From Limnanthes douglasii subsp. nivea (Eukaryota > Streptophyta > Magnoliopsida > Brassicales > Limnanthaceae): 64,000 nt of DNA. Positions within the stretch are counted from its first letter, which is position 1. The number at the start of each line of letters is the position of its first letter. The stretch lies in contig JAUPFV010000005.1 in assembly GCA_036936605.1 (NCBI GenBank), forward strand, positions 3,151,670-3,215,669, written 5' to 3'. A model generated the notes under the pieces. It was not told the DNA's origin. It worked only from the letters and a program-made list of their open reading frames with translations, and ran no database searches. Positions 21,071 to 30,555 of the stretch are shown here, piece after piece. The position numbers and the translations under genes are program-made.

Positions 21071-21373
21071 TGAATCTTGTATAGTAGACAATACTGCGCT
21101 ATTTGGGGTTGTGGGTTTAGTGGCGTCAACCTCCGGTATAGTATGTTCTCCTTCCACCTCTCCCTTATCAGAAATGTCGAGAACACTTGTACCTATCTCC
21201 ACAAGTATAGTTGGTGTCTACTTCTGTCCAGACTTATTTCCTACAATTCCCAGTTTCTCTTCCACATTAGCTCCAACGTCTTCAATAACTTCATCCGATG
21301 TTGCTTCTTTTGAGAACGAATCTCTACCCATCCCTGACTGTACTGCTATAATATCCCCACCACCATCCGCTAC

Positions 21374-22051
21374 CTATTTTTCAGCATGTTCATTACCGTC
21401 ATTTCCTTGTAACCGTTGAACTACCACATGTGTTGTTTCACTATCTCCGTCAACCAGAACTGGATCTTTTCCAACAGTCTCATTAACTATGCCTACCTGT
21501 TCCGTTAGCACAAACCCTCCATCCTCGGCCACTGTATGCTCTTTTACCATCATACGACTATCATTCATTACGGTATAAACAGTAACCTGATTTTTTCCGG
21601 ATTCAAGGCTTTGCAAAATAACATCCTCCTTCTCTGCGTCTACTTTAACTGAATTTAGCTCGCCAGATTCTTCTCGTTCATTAATATCAACATGCTCATT
21701 CTCCGTCCCTTCTCCCCCTGTATCATCCAACTCATCATCATCTTCTATATAAATTTTTTTGGAAACTCTATCTTCTTCGCTAAGTTTCTTCCATGGACCA
21801 TGTGTGCGAGATTGGTAAACAATTGTTTTAGGTTTCATTTTATCTGGATTGTGTCCAACATCGACTACATGTTCCACCTTATCTTCACAACATAAGGGCA
21901 TTGTTATTAGTTTGAAAAGTCCATTATTTTCAGCTTCAAAGAAATCCTCAACTATACTGTTCTTTTCTTTCAACTCATCTAACTCTCTCCGCAACCCTTC
22001 AATCTGTGAAAACACTAAGATTATAAATACTAAATAAAAATTTGTAAACAT
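21374..22051 (-). CDS. MULE minus-strand gene, acidic exon
   Basis: Minus-strand open frame of about 225 codons, highly acidic (for example DDELDDTGGEGTENEHVD), beginning after a probable intron with QIEGLRRELDELKEKNS, a short coiled coil. Acidic, low-complexity linkers of this kind are usual between the N-terminal domain and the Ulp1 domain of plant MULE proteins. The frame may continue weakly to about 21070. No enzymatic motif seen. Confidence 0.5.
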   Translation of the reverse strand: MFTNFYLVFIILVFSQIEGLRRELDELKEKNSIVEDFFEAENNGLFKLITMPLCCEDKVEHVVDVGHNPDKMKPKTIVYQSRTHGPWKKLSEEDRVSKKIYIEDDDELDDTGGEGTENEHVDINEREESGELNSVKVDAEKEDVILQSLESGKNQVTVYTVMNDSRMMVKEHTVAEDGGFVLTEQVGIVNETVGKDPVLVDGDSETTHVVVQRLQGNDGNEHAEK

Positions 22052-22081
22052 GTCGTGCCCGAAAAAAACTCATAAATACTT

Positions 22082-22523
22082 ACTTCTTTGTTTTTACGGG
22101 CGAGCGAAATCTTCAACCGATTATTTTGAACCACGTAACGGTACATCCTGTCTTCTTTACCTCCACTTTGTCACGCAAAATTGAACGTGACACTCCTGCG
22201 AAAATTCTCATGCTTGACCTACGCTTCACTCTATTTTTGTTGCTTCTCAAATCTTCTCCTGTTGTTTCCAGCTTCGGGTAGTCATCAAACATTTGTTCTT
22301 CGTCGTTTGGAGATTGAGAATAGGTTCTTGTATCCCTATAATTGAATTCGGTCGGCACCGGTGACGGTTTCTTAAACCTTTTTCTTGTTTTGTGGCGCAC
22401 CACTTTTTTCCTTTTCCGCGTAGTACCCTCATGCATTGTGTCTCCTCCTTCACATCTCCCACCTAATCTCATGCTCCCAAATGCTAATCTCTCTTCAGTT
22501 ATCAACGACAGTTGCCGCTCCAA
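22082..22523 (-). CDS. MULE minus-strand gene, basic exon with nuclear-localisation-like stretch
   Basis: The open frame 22113-22523 contains KRKKVVRHKTRKRFKKPS and NRVKRRSS, strong nuclear localisation candidates, then continues in another frame as NNRLKISLARKNKE (about 22082-22130), so an indel or unusual splice lies near 22120. A nuclear, DNA-associated role for the product is plausible (inference). Confidence 0.5.
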
Positions 22524-22753
22524 AACCTATACACTCATTAAACATATGCATGAAGATTTAAATGCTATATGATATTGCTAGATTAGTTTTAAAATGCTAT
22601 ATGACATTGATAGATTAGTTTTAAAATTATATATGATATTGTTAGATTAGTTTTGTAGCCTCTTCGTCCCGTAGATTGCGAACCATCCTGATTATATCCA
22701 TCGTTGTCTCCTCACCCTCTAATCCCCATCACTTATAGCATCTGGGTATGATG

Positions 22754-23690
22754 TTAGGTCTTGGTATGTAAATCCCAATTAAAATATGTTCCATCACAAA
22801 CGGCTTCATATAAACCGAATATAACCTTAGATGATTCTTTTAAAAGCTGTAATAACGATGCATATGCCATTGTACTTACGAATATAACAACAATGCATCC
22901 GATAACTCTATCGGGATTTCCTGGAGCAAAACATTTATTAAGGGACCGGTGCAGCTTCTCAATTATAGCTCTCGACCAATCGTACTCATTCATTTTAACC
23001 ATGTCCTCGACGTAGAATAATGTTGTCCAACCAACGATATCCCTTGAAACTGAGAAGAACAAGGTCGAGCAAAGAAACAGTATAAGAAGACGTGCAACGT
23101 CCTTGGCCTCATCCTCTCCTCCATCCCTAACTGCTTTCTCTATAGCTTGCTGCAACAAAAAAAAGTAGACATTACTGCCACTATAAATTACACATTGAAC
23201 ATATTACTCAAAACAATTACCTTTATCAAGGAATTTGATACAGATTTATCATTCGATGGTCCACTTTTCCGAGCTCGAGGACTCAGAAAATACTTCTGCG
23301 TCAACAGAGAATCATTCTCAGCACCATCAGTGAACCGACCAATGAACGCTCCAACTTTATTCAAAGACATCTCCTCTATCCCACGTTTCAGTCCAAATAT
23401 AACCTTAACATCTGTTACATTTAACTTGACAAACTTAGCCCCTATTTTGAAAGCCTCCTCCTCAACTGAGTAACTACTCGCAATCTCCTCAATTAGTTTA
23501 TGACATTTTTCATCTTCATATCCTCATTCCGTAGGTCGAATGATGCTTTTAATAATGTATAAAATGGATTGTCTCTCGTTGCTTATATGTGTTATTCTGT
23601 GATAATATTTTGTCGAAGAAGGTTCAAGATGCTAACCAACCCAGACCTATAAAACACACCTTTTACCGTCATATTTCCTGAAATAAAACA
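22754..23690 (-). pseudogene. MULE minus-strand gene, N-terminal DUF1985/plant-mobile-domain-like region
   Basis: Exon 1 from an ATG near 23678 through NPFYTLLKASFDLRNED, a frameshift near 23510, then FKIGAKFVKLNVTDVKVIFGL and LTQKYFLSPRARKSG to a GT donor near 23221. Exon 2, from 23153 to about 22754, has DVARLLILFLCSTLFF, WTTLFYVEDMVKMNEYDWSRAIIEKLHRSL and GCIVVIF. This order (F.fl, 'IFGL.rG', 'yDW...i...L', 'GC..vi') is the pattern of the DUF1985/aminotransferase-like plant mobile domain fused to Ulp1 in many MULE proteins. At least one frameshift is visible, and exon 2 runs into a stop at 22754, so I treat it as damaged. VANC anti-silencing proteins are the functional relatives I have in mind. 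Confidence 0.55.
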
Positions 23691-24170
23691 ATCATATATG
23701 GGTTATATATCGTATTTGCGTTTTATATTGACTATCACCTGACATCCATAAAACTAGAAATAACATTAGATATTTTAAACAGTTATATTGGTAGACAATA
23801 ACATAACAGAAACAATCAGACTTGTGATTTTTGTAGTAGAAGTCCACACAATCTGCAATTGTCTTACAACAGCATTTTGTATATTGATATCATAGTTAAT
23901 TGGTATAGAAGGTAGCAAAGGTCAAACGGTATGCACGACTTTTTCAAGGCATTTTTAACTTGTACTTATAATGTTTCCATATCAAGTATTCAGTATTAAT
24001 GAGTATACATTTACTTATGTTTTTGTGACGATGAATAGAATGGGGTATAGAATAGCTTAGGTTGACCCCTCACAGGTTGGATTTTCATTTGGTTACTGTA
24101 AATTAAAATTCTATTCTATGTCTAGAATATGTAGTCATTTTATGATTATTTTTGCGATTGATGATGTTTA
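23691..24170. other. 5' region of the minus-strand MULE gene
   Basis: Non-coding. At 24131-24171 it carries a direct copy of the sequence at 14170-14210 (GTAGT.ATTTTATG...TTTTTGCGATTGATGATGTTTAG), placed directly next to the inverted arm. Confidence 0.5.
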
Positions 24171-24416
24171 GTAATTTAACTTGTTCAAATCTAGCAAAAC
24201 ATGTATTTACATTCAAATCTAGCAACTTGTTCAAATCTAGAAAATTCATTATGTCATCAATCGCAAATGCAAAATATCTTACAACTAGAGACTATCTAGC
24301 AATGGTTATAAACCAACTTGTTCATATCTAGCAAAAGAAGCATTTACATTGAAATCGCAACTTGTTCATATATAGCACTTGCTAAACATCATCAATCGCA
24401 AAAATAAAGCATAAAG
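24171..24416 (-). repeat. Right arm of the ~245-bp MULE inverted repeat
   Basis: Reverse complement of 14178-14420 with only scattered differences. Contains ATCTAGC/AATCGCA words, the complements of GCTAGAT/TGCGATT. Confidence 0.85.
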
Positions 24417-24419
24417 AAT

Positions 24420-25700
24420 ACGACATGACAGATTGATATATTTCTATGGAGCTCAACAGATAACACACAACCACAAACTATACGTTATGTTCTCCAATCA
24501 ACAAAACCAAATCACAGTCCCTATCAATGACACAAATTAGTAACTACTATTAGAGCCATAGTTATGGAAACCTATCACTAAATTACAAACAATCAAGTAC
24601 AAAACAACATTGTCTCAGTCTCATACGCATTCCAATGGAAACATAGCATTGTAGCATAATTGGTTAGAGACCAATAAGTCATATGTAAATCTACGAACAA
24701 GGCACCAGTTAAGCACAAGACTACGTAAATCATCAATGAACAAGAAACCAAAAGCGCAATTCAACCCTAATACATTGAATATGTTAACACCTATAATCTA
24801 GCAATATAAAATGATGTATATTTATTTTTTATTAGTGAAAATCAACATTAGGTTAGGTAGATGATTCACTCTCATGCTCAGTATTTTAACTAAACTAAAA
24901 TAAAAAATCCAAGTATAAGATTATTTAGTATTTCGAGGAGAAAGAACAAATACTACGATTTGACGATTTATGTTTTCTTCAATTTAGCGTAAAGAGTGAA
25001 ATGAAAAGGGAAAAATTCAAGAGAGAACCAATCGATTATATGAGAAGTACCGATATAGACATACACATTGATGTGATTGATACACAGACGTTGCTAGACT
25101 TTGCCAAATACTACATAGCCTAAATGCGATTTACAAGTGCGTTTCACATGCACGACGAGGAAGAACTATCACCAACAACAAACAACGATTTCGTAGTACA
25201 ACAACACAACAAGACCACACCATTACTAAGCTACCAAAACTATTGAACGAACACATTTCTATCCCCAACCCATCTCCCATTCCAACCAAAAAACTCAGAA
25301 TCAACCCGATAACCAGAAGCGCGACTACTATACAGATACATCAACATCAAATACACTAAACAATATATACTGTTCTACGAATTTCTACCATCAATCTAAC
25401 CAGATACAGTCCATATTTAGAAAGTGAAATTACCTCTGTTTAAACACGATGGGAAGAATTTGACTACCGCGAGAGAACGCTATCGAGCGTATTATAAACA
25501 ACAAACTGTTTGCTTAGGTTGTTCGGTGACCGGTGTATCGTCGGAGAACAATTTGCCTATGTTAGAGAATGGGTTCCGGTTACGAATGTTCAAGTTAAAT
25601 TTGGAGAGGGAATCGCAGTCGAAAAGTCTAGTTTTGAGGGGAAAAGAGTGGAATTCAATTTAAATGACCTTATTTATAGTACTAGGGTATTTTAGTCTAT
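24420..25700. other. Right end of the MULE, probable inward promoter/leader
   Basis: No protein family recognised. GCTAGAC and TGCGATTT occur up to about 25135 and then stop. The last part (25420-25690) resembles a short-leader region on the minus strand. The right boundary is not resolved. Confidence 0.4.
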
Positions 25701-26734
25701 TAGTTAAATTTGGGTAGCTTTCGGTACTATCCTATTTTTGAGTATCAGTTAGTAGATTAAAATTTGAGAAGGTATTAATGGGTAGTTCTCTCTAAATGAA
25801 ACTCTAATTTAGTTGACTTTACATACTAGAGATCACTTATGTTTTAAGTCACGATCGTTCCGTTTTGGTTTCTAGGGATTTTTAAATTTATCGGATCAGA
25901 TCGGATCGTCAAATTTTTAGTTCAAGCTTTTTGAATTGGACCGGATTATTGTTTGTTTTAGTTAGGACTGTCTGATTTGATTTGGTTGGGTTGGGTTTCA
26001 ATTTTGGTTCGATCCGATTTTGGTTCGGTTTATTTCAATTCGGTTTCGTCCCGGTTCGATCTATACCCAATTATAATTTGGTTTCCAAATATTTTTTTAT
26101 ATACATAATGATATAAAAATTAAAGTTCAAAAAATAATTTTTGAATTTTTAAATGGTTTTGGCTAAGTTGGAACCCAAAAAAATAATTAGTCTCAAAATT
26201 TTGACCAATTTAGAAGTTTACCAAAAATATGCTTTTATCCCCGCCTGGTAGATATAGGTGGCCGGACAGATGAGAAGATCTCACCTGCCGGTTGAGAAGG
26301 TTTCATCCGTCGGGGTCTCGCCGTCGGTTGAAAAGGTCTCAATCAGCGGGTGAACAAACGGACTCCAAAATGAAATAGTAAAAGTTCGAAAATGCTTTAT
26401 CATTGAGGCTGGTTAACATTTTTTTACTTTAATTTAACCAAAGTTTTTTTAATCGGTTCTTATCTAATAATTTTAGTAATTTAATATATAAAAGAAATAT
26501 ATTATAAAAAAATCGACCATAAATTTTGTTGGTTGATTATTTATCGTTTCTACTAGTTTATCAGTTTTATGGATTCCATTACCGTATCGATTTTATCGAT
26601 TTAGCGATTTTATTATTTTTATTTGTTCGGTTTTGGATTGGTGTTATCAGTTCAATACTTTATTGGTCTCAACTATTAAATTAAAACCACAAACTAAAAC
26701 AGTTTGGGTCAATCCTATTCTCCATTAAGATTTT
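25701..26734. other. Non-coding, AT-rich
   Basis: No gene. Several short repeated TCGGTT/GGTTCGGTTT blocks (25840-26070), and a GC-richer patch 26240-26350 with GAGAAGGTTTC/GAAAAGGTCTC repeats. The MULE words are absent. Confidence 0.5.
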
Positions 26735-26955
26735 CACCCATTGATTTTGGCCGGTCCCAATTCTCCGAAACCTTACCAGACCAGCCCTATGTCAGATTAG
26801 TGTCAAAAGTAATTTATTGGTTCCGGCCAGGCGCAATTCTCCGAACCCTTACCAGCCCTACGTCCGATTAGTGTTAAAAATACTTTATTGGTTCTGACCA
26901 GGCCCAATTCTCCGGAACCCTTACCGGTCTAATGTCGGATTAGTGTTTAAAACAG
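26735..26955 (+). repeat. Tandem repeat, ~74-bp unit x 3
   Basis: The block CAATTCTCCG(A/G)A..CCTTACC then GTC(A/C/G)GATTAGTGT recurs at 26761, 26837 and 26908 (spacing 76 and 71), with moderate divergence. Confidence 0.85.
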
Positions 26956-26984
26956 TTATTTTTTTGGTTTAATTTTGCATATGT

Positions 26985-27066
26985 GGTCATTTTTGTTTGT
27001 CTTGATTTGTATCCGTGGTCATCCGTGAATGACCACGGATGTAACAAAAAACCAATAAAAATGACC
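26985..27066. repeat. Small foldback (hairpin) element
   Basis: Inner arms ATCCGTGGTCAT (27011-27022) and ATGACCACGGAT (27029-27040) with a 6-base loop; outer arms GGTCATTTTT (26985-26994) and AAAAATGACC (27057-27066). Could be a MITE remnant. Confidence 0.75.
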
Positions 27067-27370
27067 GTTTTGATAAAAAAAACATCAATTACATATTTGA
27101 TATTCAAAATATCATAATAAAATCTGGTGACTAACCAAGATTCTTAGCCTAATTTATAGTTTAGGACTCATTCTAAAATGAAATCAAAGTTATAATGAGT
27201 TTCTAAAGATATTTAAAGATTCTGTGGCTGTAGTGAGTGGAGATAAAGTTGACTTTGACCCAATAGTAGTAACTCAGGCTTTAGGAAGATAGAATTGTGA
27301 TAGCGTGAAGGTTGCAATGGCGACGCTGGCATTCTCATGGATGATTGAGATTTGGAAATTCAATTGTTTG
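27067..27370. other. Host flank left of the hAT element
   Basis: About 300 bases without a recognised gene. An ATG at about 27318 opens a short frame that continues across the hAT insertion site when one target duplication is removed (see findings). Confidence 0.4.
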
Positions 27371-27424
27371 GATATGACTAGAGGTGTCAAACGGGTTGAA
27401 CCAGTACCAACCCGTACCGTTTAA

Positions 27425-27545
27425 GTCAGAACCACGGGTTGCAGTCCTGCCAGGTTGCGGTCCTGGCGGGTTGCGGTCCTGCCAGGTTGCGGTCCTGGCG
27501 GGTTGCTCTTATACGGTCCTGACGGTTTGGTTGCAGTTCTAATGG
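27425..27545 (+). repeat. hAT left subterminal repeats (GCGGTCCTG.C.GGTT)
   Basis: At least four tandem copies of a ~20-bp unit GGTTGCGGTCCTG(C/G)C(A/G)G, followed by TCTAATGGGCCAGTTTGACAG. The same units occur at the right end in the same orientation. They may be transposase-binding sites. Confidence 0.8.
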
Positions 27546-28204
27546 GCCAGTTTGACAGTTAAACCACCAGTTCAAACCACCAGACGAACCATTTAAGAGC
27601 TGTTTACCGGTTCAAACCATCAGTCAAACCATTTAACCATTTAAGAACCGTTTATCAGAATATATTATAATGTTATTTAAAATTAATTTGTAAGTGTTAA
27701 TTGAATCTAATTTCAATAATTGAGTTAATTATTTTATTTCATGTATTTTAATTTAAATATGTTATTATTTTAATCGAAATTTTATAATCATCAATTACAT
27801 TTTAAAAAAATAATTGTAATTTGATTTTGATACGTTTGAATAATATATTACTATTAAATAATATATACCTATTAGACATATAATTGTATTAAAATTTTAA
27901 ATTATTAGGTGATTCTTTAGATTCTTTCAAGCTTGAAGTGTTTATGATTAGATGAATTATATAGTTTATTGTATTTTCGAACTATTCAATATTAGAAGTT
28001 TATATGCATAAACATAAATTACTTGTAAGTTGTAAAGAACAAAATAAAAATTGAAAGCTAGGTAAGTGATTTAAATAACATTTAATAAAAAATAGAAGCA
28101 AAACAAACAATTCATTAAAAATAAAAACCAAACAAGTAACATAGTTGTTCAATCAAATAAAAAAGATAAACATTACAACGATAATGAAAATCAATTGCGA
28201 AAAA

Positions 28205-29701
28205 CTAAGGAGCTTCATCGTTGTTGTTGTTGTTAGGTGGTTGACCTTGCAAATGCATGTTCTCCATCATCTGTCGCATATACTCCGACTGTTGGGCTTG
28301 AGAGTTTGCAAATCGCTCATTCCATTGATCTTGTCCATGATGCCACTGCTCGTATTGACCATGCCACTGCTCGTATTGACCATGCCACTGTTGGAGGTGA
28401 CCAAGTTGATCATTCACCCCTACTTGCCACTGCTGTATCTGGCTAAGCTGGTCATTTACCCCCCCCCCCCCCCCCCGCCAATTTTGAAATTCACCTTGCC
28501 ATTTTGTAAAATCATCATGCCATTCCTTTTGTTGAGTATGCGCAAACTCAGCAAATTCGCGATCGGTTCGTATTTGTTGTGGCGGTACTCCAGAAGAACC
28601 ACTAGCATTTGGATCGAAAGACGATGTAGCCTCAACTCGATACTGAGTAGGTGGATTTGGCGGTTTTGTAAGACCGTTCGCAATATATATCTGATTCAAG
28701 TATTCTCTATGGTGGTTTCATGCTTCCAATTTCGAAATCAACTCTCCATCCCAAGAGTATATTTCCTGCAAACGCAAAGAGTTTCTACCTATAGCACTAG
28801 TCGGCGTCACCTTCACCGGAGTGTACATACTCACATTAGCTCCTTTCGAAACAAGCAATTTACTCAATATCATCCCATAAGGTAGTTTATCTGTACCACA
28901 CCTCGTAACCATATTTCGAATCATCAAGCTAGGTAAATTAATTATTCCCTGATTTCGAATGATAAAAGCAGTAACAAATGTTTGAATATATGAAAGCTGC
29001 GAATCATTGTTACTAGGGGGAAGAAATATACTATTTACCAATTTCAAAGCTAATTTCCCAATACCATCCAAATTACCCCGCATGGCTCGAAATTTACCGC
29101 TAATTTTCGGAGCTTCCGCACCAGGACAAGTAAGAATCTCTACTGCTTCTTCGTAAGACAAAGGCCAATCATCACTCCAGATCGTAGGGCGATAACTAAT
29201 GGGAGGTAATTTATTACCGGTATACATATCATGGGTTGGAACGGAAAAAAGATCTTCGAAATCAGTTTCAAAAAAACAATAGTCCTTACCATCAATCAAA
29301 CAATTCATTCTTAAACCTCTTGGATCATTTTTGATTAATTTAGCTGTGGAATAAAACCTTCGCACTAGTTTTATATACCAATCACATTTGAATCTAGCTA
29401 GTGTCATCCAACCTAGGCCATTAGTAGGTTCAATAAGTTTGAATTTTTTTTGCATACCCTCTATTTGGATCAGTTCCTCGTAGTTCACAAACATACCAGA
29501 CCAAATTTTTGTTACACCTCGACCTCCTTGCTGATTACTACGGATGCGAATCTCCCCCTCGGGGCGATGTTCGATAGTCTCGCTCTCCGTTACCTCCCGC
29601 TCCATGGATTGAAACAACATATTTTCCACATCTCTCAATTCGGAAGGGGTTGGTTCACTACATCCACCTTTACGAGCATTCTTTGTTCTTTTCGAAGACA
29701 T
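28205..29701 (-). pseudogene. Second hAT-borne gene, putative plant-transposon-protein family (499 codons, one internal stop)
   Basis: One minus-strand frame from ATG at 29701 to the stop at 28205, interrupted only by TGA at 28718-28720 (probably a former TGG). N-terminal half: basic start MSSKRTKNARKGG, then FKCDWYIKLVRRFYSTAKLI and LPYGMILSKLLVSKGA, a pattern I associate with the Pfam 'putative plant transposon protein' family (PF20167, from memory). C-terminal half: Gln/Trp/His-rich repeats (HGQYEQWHGQYEQWHHGQDQ), with six glycines encoded by an 18-base C run at 28459-28476 that could hide a length error. It is divergent from the transposase with a shared spacer (29702-30555). Function unknown; it may be an accessory transposition protein or a captured gene. 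Confidence 0.6.
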
Positions 29702-29890
29702 TTGCGAAACCTGAAATTTAAATAGAGTTTGAAAAATATAAAAAAAAATTTAGAGAAGTGTAGTAGAGAGAGTGTATAAATTTGTAGTGGAGATGGAGAG
29801 AGGGGAGAGATTTGTAGTGCAAAATATAGGAGGATGTAGGTTGTATTTATAGGGTTTTATTTTTATTTTCTTTTAATTTCTACTAGCCGT

Positions 29891-30215
29891 TTGATGACGT
29901 CAGCATGACGTCATCAAGCGGACCATCCGCACGCCTGGGTTGCGGATGGTCCGCGCGTGGCCATAGCCAACGGCTAGTTCGTTTGAACTTGCCGTTGGAT
30001 GAACCGGGGCATCCGGGCGAACCGTCCGGATGCCCCGGTTGATCCAACCGCGGTTCAAACGAACTAGCCGTTGGTCATCCGGGGCATCCGGGCGAACCGT
30101 CTGGATGCCCCGGTTACAAATCGGACCATCCGGATCGATATCCGGATGGTCCGATTTGTCTGTCCGGGCGAAACCGTCCGGATGCCCCGGTTCGTGTGCC
30201 CGGATGGTCCGGGCG
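29891..30215. repeat. GC-rich cluster of nested perfect palindromes in the shared promoter region
   Basis: Arms seen: TTGATGACGTCA/TGACGTCATCAA (29891-29902, 29906-29917); GCGGACCATCCGC/GCGGATGGTCCGC (29918-29930, 29942-29954); a 22-bp perfect pair at 29967-29988 and 30053-30074 enclosing a 15-bp pair AACCGGGGCATCCGG at 30002-30016 and 30026-30040; and a 19-bp pair with a 4-base centre at 30117-30158. ATCCGG/CCGGAT recurs throughout. It lies between the two divergent hAT genes and stands out from the AT-rich surroundings. Confidence 0.9.
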
Positions 30216-30555
30216 AATATTTTTTTTTTGTTTTTTCGGTTTTTTTTGGGTCTCCCCCAACACCAATACTCACACCTCTCAAACTACTCTCTACTTCTCT
30301 CTAAATATATCTATTTGTTCGAAAAGTTCTAGAAAACTACATTTACTTATTTTACTTATTCTACTCATACGTTTGAAATTGTTTGATTTTTGTTTTTCCG
30401 CAAATTGTTTCTTAGTTGTTATTAGTCTAAATTTAGTTATTCTATCTTGTTATTAGTCTAAATTTACTTGTTCTATCTTGTTATTAGTCTAAATTTAGAT
30501 TTTATTATTAGTATTTTTTTGCATATTTTAAAAAAAAACTGTAATTAGTTTTAAA

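Larger units (their letters stand above)
12380..25700. mobile_element. Large Mutator-like element with Ulp1-like gene; VANDAL-like (ends approximate)
   Basis: Defined by a MURA-type transposase on the plus strand (15240-17869), a convergent minus-strand gene group ending in a Ulp1-like domain (18587-23690), and two short words, GCTAGAT and TGCGATT (either strand), scattered through its non-coding DNA from about 12930 to 25135 and absent from the rest of the window and from its own exons. Both flanks (12380-12760 and 25420-25690) look like promoter or leader sequence reading inward. I could not find matching terminal inverted repeats or a 9-bp target duplication, so the ends are estimates. A TRIM inserted later at 13190-13979. 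Lack of clear TIRs fits non-TIR MULEs such as VANDAL (inference). Confidence 0.75.

Noticed and set aside
25424..25695. Two overlapping plus-strand frames near the right end of the Mutator-like element
   Set aside because: No motif, overlapping frames, and position consistent with a leader region.
12300..25800. Long terminal inverted repeats of a classical Mutator element
   Set aside because: Comparing 12250-12800 with the complement of 25200-25800 gave no convincing match; only the subterminal ~245-bp pair is real.
28459..28476. 18-base C run as a possible frameshift error
   Set aside because: Its present length keeps the surrounding frame open on both sides, so no error is required, although length uncertainty remains.
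28145..28885. Open frame of 246 codons on the plus strand, Leu/Pro-rich
   Set aside because: It is the opposite-strand shadow of the Gln/His-rich repeats of the hAT second gene.
30030..30332. Short frames across the palindrome cluster on both strands
   Set aside because: Palindromic GC-rich DNA produces similar frames on both strands; no protein resemblance.
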